Assembly: GCA_030655595.1 (NCBI GenBank)
Contig: JAUSNQ010000084.1
Span: 1-12,498 of the forward strand
DNA length: 12,498 nucleotides
Origin: Paludibacter sp.
GTDB taxonomy: Bacteria; Bacteroidota; Bacteroidia; Bacteroidales; Paludibacteraceae
Reading direction: 5' to 3'
Position numbers and translations under genes: made by a program. How positions within the stretch are numbered: the first letter of the stretch is position 1; each line of letters opens with the position of its first letter. Positions 7,707 through 12,498 of this stretch are shown in pieces. The notes beneath the pieces were generated by a model. That model had not been told where the DNA came from. It saw nothing but the letters and a program-made list of their open reading frames with translations, and searched no databases.

Positions 7707-10700
7707 ATGAAGAAAGTAAGTTTTTTGATATTGACCTTATTGCTGCTGTCGACAACTGTACTGACAGCACAGGAATTGAAAATTCAGGGGACGGTTGTGG
7801 ACAAAAAAAACAAGGAGTCGTTAATTGGCGCTACTGTTTTACAAAAAGGAACAACCAATGGAACCATCACCAATTACGATGGGATTTTCTCTATCAATGT
7901 TCCAGCCGGATCAACTGTTACCATCAGTTATGTGGGGTATATTTCCCAGGAAATTGTGGTAACCAAAGATGAAGCACAATTGATGGTCGAACTGACCATG
8001 GATGCTGAGTTACTTGGAGAAATTGTAGTGGTCGGATATGGTACGCAAAAAGCGAAGGACATGACGGCACCCATTGCAACCATCAAAGGTAGTGAATTGG
8101 TGAAGCAAGCCACTTCGAATGCCATGTCGGCTTTACAAGGTAAAATGTCTGGTGTTCAGATTACCAACAGCGGTGTTCCGGGTGCCGGACCCAGCGTGAA
8201 AATACGTGGTGTTGGATCTATCGGCGATTATGCCAATCCGCTTTATGTGGTCGATGGAGTATTTGTTGACAACATCGACTTCCTGAGCAGTGGCGATATT
8301 GAAGACCTCACCGTGTTGAAAGATGCTTCGGCAGCAGCCATTTACGGTGTGCGTGCAGCCAATGGCGTTGTGCTGGTCACAACCAAGAAAGGCAAGATGG
8401 ATCAAACAAACGTGAGTTACGAAGGCTATGTGGGTGTTCAGATTCCTGTCAATGTAATGAAATTGGCCAACAAGAATCAATATGTTGAAGTACTCAACGA
8501 AGCCAATGCCAATACCACCGGTTATATCAACAAAGATGCTTCGGCCTATCCTGCAAGTACCGACTGGTACAGTGAATTGTTGCGAAACGCCATCATGCAC
8601 AGTCATGCTGTCGATATCTCTGGTGCTTCAGCAAAAACTAATTATTCCGTCGGGGTGAATTATTTCTATCAGGAAGGAATCATGAAAGCGAAGAATGATT
8701 ACGAGCGTTTTAATTTCAGGGCAAGGGTAGATCAAAAAGTGAATGACTGGTTCAGCATGGGATTCAATACGGTGATATCCGATTATATGAAGAACAATGC
8801 CAACGACAATGCGTTCTTTTCTGCATTTGTGAATCCTCCGGTATATTCCGTTTATGATGATACCAATACAGCAGCCTATCCGGAGCGGTTTGGTTCACCT
8901 CAGACATATGGTTTTGGGAATCAATACGGAAACCCGGTTGCAGCTGCTTATTACAACAACAGCAAAGAAGACGGCATGAAATTAATTTTTTCGACCTATG
9001 CCGAAATATCGCTCATTCCCGACAAACTGAAATTCAGAACCTCATTCAACGAAGATGTTGGATTTTGGAAATCGCAGGGCTACACGCCCGAATTTAATGT
9101 CGGTGGTTCACAAGGCGTTCGGAAATCAAGTTTAACAAAAACCTATGGTGTAAGCACCAAACAAATTATTGATAACCTCCTGACTTACAACGACCGAATT
9201 GACGAACATAGTTTCAATTTGATGCTTGGTCAGTCGACCCGCATTGAAAAACAATCCTGGATGAGTGGCAGTGCACAGGATGTGCCCGGATATGATGACC
9301 AGTCGATTTATTTGGCAACAGGTTCGTTTCGCGACCGAAATGCCAACGACGGAGCATCCACTTACAACGGTTTGTCGTTCTTTACCCGAGGCACCTACAA
9401 CAATGCCGATAAATACTTGGCAACCTTCACATTCCGTGCCGATGCCAGTTCAAAATACCAGGAAAAATGGGGTTATTTCCCATCCGTGGGTTTAGGCTGG
9501 ATACTGACCGGCGAAGATTTTATGGCAGAGCAGGAGATGTTCGACTTCTTGAAAGTTCGTGGTAGCTGGGGTTTACTCGGTAACGATAATATCCCTGCCA
9601 ATTCGGCTGTTATTCTCGGTTCATCAGGAGCAGGCAGTTCCGGTATTTTCGGCGATGTGCTGGTAGATGGTTTAGGAGCCCAGACGGTGGTGCAACGCTA
9701 TCTGAAGTGGGAAGTGGTGAATGAAGTTAACATCGGTGTCGATTTTGCTTTGATAGATCAGAAACTCAAAGGAGACCTTGATTTCTACAACCGTGTCACC
9801 AACAATGTGGTGTTTTACGCACCCATCGCTACCGGTGGAGGTGTTGCTGAATTGTTGAGCAACAACGGTAAAGTCCAGAACATGGGAGTGGAATTAAACC
9901 TCAACTGGAATGAAAAAATCAATGACGATTTATCATACAACATCAGTTTCAACGCCACCACAGTACACAACAAAGTCCTCGCATTGGAAGGCCGCGATTA
10001 CATTCCCGGAGCATCTGTACGTGGCAATTATGCTACCCGTACTGCAGTTGGGCATCCCATCGGTTCATTCTACGGGTATGAAATAGAAAAAGTATATGCC
10101 AGCGAATCAGAAGCCTTGCAGGATCCGATTAGTCAGGATTACAAATTCGGAGGCTATTTCAAATACAAGAACCAAAACGGAGATAATGTCATCGACGAAA
10201 AAGACAAAGTATATCTGGGCAGTCCGATTCCATGGCTGATGAGCGGTATCGACTTCGGTATGAACTATCAAAAATTCGATGCCAGTGTATCATTGCAGGG
10301 TCAGTTTGGCAATAAAGTCCTGAATGCTAAAAGGATGAATCGGGATGTGTTCGCCGATGGTAATTATGACCTCGATTTCTACAAGAACCGATGGACGAAT
10401 AGCAACCGCGACACCAAATATCCATCCTCTGAGGCTTACAACACATCATTTGTGCAGCAGGCAAACAATTTTTTCGTAGAAAATGCATCTTACATACGCA
10501 TACAAAACATGCAGCTTGGTTATACCATGCATGAGATTAAAGGCGTAAAAAGTCTGCGTGTTTACATTTCTGCCCAACGACCATTTACGTTCTTTACTTA
10601 CAAAGGCTTTACGCCTGAAGTAGGCGGATCGCCCATCAACAATGGAATAGATACTTCGGTATATCCCATGCAAGCCATTTACAGTGTAGGTTTAAAAATG

Positions 10701-10709
10701 AATTTTTAA
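7707..10709 (+). CDS. SusC-family TonB-dependent outer-membrane glycan transporter
   Basis: This is the outer-membrane barrel that imports oligosaccharides captured by its SusD partner, driven by TonB-ExbBD. The 1000-residue product has a type I signal peptide (MKKVSFLILTLLLLSTTVLTAQ), a CarboxypepD_reg-like domain (about 25-100, IQGTVVDKKNKESLIGATV), the GEIVVVGYGTQ segment (104-114) ahead of the plug, a plug domain (about 118-230, including VKIRGVGSI, NPLYVVDGVFVD and AAIYGVRAANGVVLVTT) and a long 22-strand-type barrel ending in Phe (KMNF). There is no STN or FecR-interacting domain, so it is a transporter and not a sigma/anti-sigma signalling type. It starts 18 bases after the GH144-like gene with an A-rich leader, and susD follows 13 bases after its stop. 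The frame is intact over its full length. Confidence 0.97.
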   Translation: MKKVSFLILTLLLLSTTVLTAQELKIQGTVVDKKNKESLIGATVLQKGTTNGTITNYDGIFSINVPAGSTVTISYVGYISQEIVVTKDEAQLMVELTMDAELLGEIVVVGYGTQKAKDMTAPIATIKGSELVKQATSNAMSALQGKMSGVQITNSGVPGAGPSVKIRGVGSIGDYANPLYVVDGVFVDNIDFLSSGDIEDLTVLKDASAAAIYGVRAANGVVLVTTKKGKMDQTNVSYEGYVGVQIPVNVMKLANKNQYVEVLNEANANTTGYINKDASAYPASTDWYSELLRNAIMHSHAVDISGASAKTNYSVGVNYFYQEGIMKAKNDYERFNFRARVDQKVNDWFSMGFNTVISDYMKNNANDNAFFSAFVNPPVYSVYDDTNTAAYPERFGSPQTYGFGNQYGNPVAAAYYNNSKEDGMKLIFSTYAEISLIPDKLKFRTSFNEDVGFWKSQGYTPEFNVGGSQGVRKSSLTKTYGVSTKQIIDNLLTYNDRIDEHSFNLMLGQSTRIEKQSWMSGSAQDVPGYDDQSIYLATGSFRDRNANDGASTYNGLSFFTRGTYNNADKYLATFTFRADASSKYQEKWGYFPSVGLGWILTGEDFMAEQEMFDFLKVRGSWGLLGNDNIPANSAVILGSSGAGSSGIFGDVLVDGLGAQTVVQRYLKWEVVNEVNIGVDFALIDQKLKGDLDFYNRVTNNVVFYAPIATGGGVAELLSNNGKVQNMGVELNLNWNEKINDDLSYNISFNATTVHNKVLALEGRDYIPGASVRGNYATRTAVGHPIGSFYGYEIEKVYASESEALQDPISQDYKFGGYFKYKNQNGDNVIDEKDKVYLGSPIPWLMSGIDFGMNYQKFDASVSLQGQFGNKVLNAKRMNRDVFADGNYDLDFYKNRWTNSNRDTKYPSSEAYNTSFVQQANNFFVENASYIRIQNMQLGYTMHEIKGVKSLRVYISAQRPFTFFTYKGFTPEVGGSPINNGIDTSVYPMQAIYSVGLKMNF

Positions 10710-10722
10710 AACATAGTGCTTT

Positions 10723-12207
10723 ATGAAAATCAACATCATCATATCATTTCTGAGCGTCTTCTTGCTTCTAGGCTGTGAAGATTTCCTCGATATTCGTCCT
10801 GAAGCTACCGTTCCATCTGCCGGTATGGACTATACAAAAACGGATAATATTTTCCTGTCGGTTAGTGCTGCGTATGCCAAAATGCGGACATACGGCACCC
10901 ATTCATTTCCTTATATAGGAGCCTTTGAAATCACTTCGGACAATGCCGATAAAGGTAGTTCGCCCGAAGATAACCCAACCATGAAACAGTTGGATGATTT
11001 GATTTACGATTCGAGCAATGGCATTGTGAATGAGTTGTGGATCGGTTATTTCGATGTGGTAAGTGCAGCCAATCACGCAATCGACCAGATGCCTTTGTTT
11101 GAAGAAGCACTTTTGAATGCTGATGCTAAGGCTTATACCCGTCAGTGTGCCGGTGAAGCTAAATTTATCAGGGCGTATGCTTACTTCAACCTGACCCGCT
11201 TATTCGGTCGCGTTCCGGTAATTAACAGCACCCTCACGGCAGAAGAATTAGCTGCGAAACAACAAGAAAGTACCGATTCGCTGTATCGTTTTATCGAAAA
11301 AGATTTGATGGAAGCCATCAGCGTATTGCCCGACTTTTACACCAAAGAGTGGGCAGGCAGGGTGAATCGCTATACTGCCATGGCATTGAAAGCCAAGGTG
11401 CATTTGTATCAGAATGAATGGGATTCAGTGGCATCGTTGACCGATAAAATTATGGACAGCGGTCGTTATGACTTGCTGCCTGATTTCAGGTCAGTTTTCA
11501 GCATTGCCGAAGAAAACAGCAAAGAATCCCTGTTTGAAATTCAGAGTTCCACGCTTGGGAAAACAACAGGACCGGAAACCTTCCTGAGTTATGCCTATGT
11601 GCAGGGACCCCGCGGGAATTCTCCGGGCAACATGCAGGGATGGGGATTTTGTACCCCGAGCACCAACCTCATCAACTTCTTTACCACGAGAGGTGAAACG
11701 GTGCGTGCCGATGCAACTTTTCTGTATCGGGGCACCATGACGCCCGAAGGCGACAGCATCAAAGCAGCTTGCACCAATCCAGTTTACAACGGAAAAGTAT
11801 ATACGCCTTCGCAATATAATCTATGGAATTACAACGGCTACGGTTTCGATCACAACATACGAATTATTCGTTATTCGGATGTCTTGCTGATGTTTGCCGA
11901 AGCAAAGTTGCAGGGAGCCACAGTGGCTACGGTCAGCGGACACGATGCAGCATCGGCGTTGAACAAGGTGCGTGTTCGTGCCAAACTGTTGCCAATCGGT
12001 GGGCCGACATTACAAGATGTTTGGGATGAAAGGCGTGCCGAATTGGCCATGGAGCAGGATCGCTTTTTTGATCTGGTGCGAACCGGTCAGGCTGCGACAG
12101 CCCTTGCTGCTAAAGGATTTAATCCGGCGAAGCATCATTTGTTTCCCATTCCGGCTCAACAAATGCAATTAAATACGAATCTAACACAAAATCTCAATTA
12201 TAATTAA
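10723..12207 (+). CDS. SusD-family surface glycan-binding lipoprotein (RagB/SusD)
   Basis: This is the outer-leaflet lid of the SusC transporter, which binds glycan and closes over the barrel. The 494-residue product has a lipoprotein signal with LLGC (Cys18) followed by EDFLD, an acidic stretch typical of surface-exposed Bacteroidota lipoproteins. SusD-like TPR helices include NHAIDQMPLF and GEAKFIRAYAYFNLTRLFGR (around 11150-11210). The C-terminal SusD region has YSDVLLMFAEAKL, the conserved WDERRAELAMEQDRFFDLVR and the closing FPIPAQQM. The final residues (TNLTQNLNYN) differ slightly from the common QNPGY ending. It follows susC by 13 bases and is clearly co-transcribed. Ligand specificity cannot be read directly and is inferred from the enzymes upstream. 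Confidence 0.96.
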   Translation: MKINIIISFLSVFLLLGCEDFLDIRPEATVPSAGMDYTKTDNIFLSVSAAYAKMRTYGTHSFPYIGAFEITSDNADKGSSPEDNPTMKQLDDLIYDSSNGIVNELWIGYFDVVSAANHAIDQMPLFEEALLNADAKAYTRQCAGEAKFIRAYAYFNLTRLFGRVPVINSTLTAEELAAKQQESTDSLYRFIEKDLMEAISVLPDFYTKEWAGRVNRYTAMALKAKVHLYQNEWDSVASLTDKIMDSGRYDLLPDFRSVFSIAEENSKESLFEIQSSTLGKTTGPETFLSYAYVQGPRGNSPGNMQGWGFCTPSTNLINFFTTRGETVRADATFLYRGTMTPEGDSIKAACTNPVYNGKVYTPSQYNLWNYNGYGFDHNIRIIRYSDVLLMFAEAKLQGATVATVSGHDAASALNKVRVRAKLLPIGGPTLQDVWDERRAELAMEQDRFFDLVRTGQAATALAAKGFNPAKHHLFPIPAQQMQLNTNLTQNLNYN

Positions 12208-12303
12208 AAAAAATTCTCACAAAAATAACTAAAAACAATTTTCACTAAAAACAATTTTCAAAACCAATTTAATCATTTTTTAAATTTTAAAAATTCAATC
12301 AAC
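12208..12303. other. A/T-rich spacer with perfect 16-base tandem duplication
   Basis: A 96-base gap separates susD from the next lipoprotein gene, whereas the three preceding gene junctions in the run are -4, 18 and 13 bases. ACTAAAAACAATTTTC occurs twice in direct tandem (12228-12243 and 12244-12259), followed by a degenerate partial copy (AAAACCAATTT). At 12275-12294 a six-pair A/T-only stem (ATTTTT/AAAAAT) is possible but weak, with no U-tract after it. No TAnnTTTG box is seen. It may act as an A-rich leader or translation enhancer for the following gene. Confidence 0.7.
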
Positions 12304-12498
12304 ATGAAAAAACTTAATTTTTTCGGACTTTTTGCTGTAATCGCACTGTTATTTACAGGCATGGTATTAACTTCTTGCGAAAAAGAAGAACCAGATCCGT
12401 ATGCAGGAAAAACAAATCCTTCAACGATTGCAGCAGCTAATTTAGTGGCTTACTTCCCTTTTGAATCTGAAACAGAATCTATTGAAAAAGGGGAAGGT
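12304..12498 (+). CDS. Surface lipoprotein with LamG/concanavalin-like start, cut by window end
   Basis: This gene was too short in the window to stand out but is well supported. The frame is open from ATG 12304 to the last base (65 residues), after an A/T-rich leader directly behind susD. The N-terminus is a lipoprotein signal (MKKLNFFGLFAVIALLFTGM, then VLTSC with Cys25) followed by EKEEPD, an acidic patch matching the surface-export signal of Bacteroidota lipoproteins. After a short linker the segment LVAYFPFESETES resembles the first strand of a LamG/concanavalin-like lectin domain. Position after susD and these features suggest a SusE/SusF-like surface glycan-binding protein. A surface-attached hydrolase with a LamG module is an alternative, because the rest of the protein is outside the window. 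The gene call is firm; function is moderate. Confidence 0.8.
   Translation, partial: MKKLNFFGLFAVIALLFTGMVLTSCEKEEPDPYAGKTNPSTIAAANLVAYFPFESETESIEKGEG

Noticed and set aside
11491..11814. Minus-strand open frames antisense to susD
   Set aside because: No family resemblance and fully contained in the susD coding sequence.
12275..12294. A/T-only stem ahead of the last lipoprotein gene as a possible terminator
   Set aside because: Only six A-T pairs with no G-C and no U-tract; too weak for rho-independent termination and located just before a start codon in an apparent operon.

Overview
The window is a piece of a Bacteroidota chromosome, probably Bacteroidales or a close relative. The evidence is an adjacent SusC/SusD pair, lipoproteins with a Bacteroidota-style acidic patch after the acylated cysteine, A-rich leaders without Shine-Dalgarno sequences, a TAnnTTTG-type promoter box and a propeller/Y_Y_Y/LuxR-type membrane-spanning regulator. 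I cannot name the genus from sequence alone. All convincing genes lie on the + strand.

Layout. (1) 1-729: the C-terminal two thirds of a CorA-type Mg2+ channel, cut by the left edge, with GTN in place of the usual GMN signature. (2) 730-781: a short spacer with three near-identical 9-base direct repeats. (3) 782-3634: a 950-residue membrane-spanning sensor/transcription factor (periplasmic beta-propeller, Y_Y_Y domain, one membrane helix, coiled coil, LuxR-like HTH). (4) 3635-3879: the only long gap between genes, with a direct-repeat pair, a candidate promoter and a small inverted repeat in the presumed leader. (5) 3880-12498: a run of genes that reads as one polysaccharide utilization locus (PUL): GH3 beta-glucosidase lipoprotein, GH144-type endo-beta-1,2-glucanase with an N-terminal FN3-like domain, SusC transporter, SusD lipoprotein, and the start of a LamG-like surface lipoprotein cut by the right edge.

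How the genes work together (inference). The GH144-like enzyme paired with a GH3 beta-glucosidase points to beta-1,2-glucan, such as cyclic or linear glucans made by other bacteria, as substrate. The terminal lipoprotein and SusD would capture glucan at the surface and SusC would import it. The GH144 enzyme would cut it to sophoro-oligosaccharides in the periplasm and the GH3 enzyme would release glucose. The regulator next door would sense a fragment in the periplasm and activate the promoter upstream of the GH3 gene.

Two gene starts are better placed downstream of the longest open frame: the regulator at ATG 782 and the GH3 gene at ATG 3880, both of which put a clean signal sequence at the N-terminus. 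I saw no RNA genes, CRISPR arrays, insertion sequences or strong rho-independent terminators. The architecture is a recognisable PUL class rather than a wholly new system. The less explained parts are the intergenic repeats, the GTN CorA variant and the truncated terminal surface protein.
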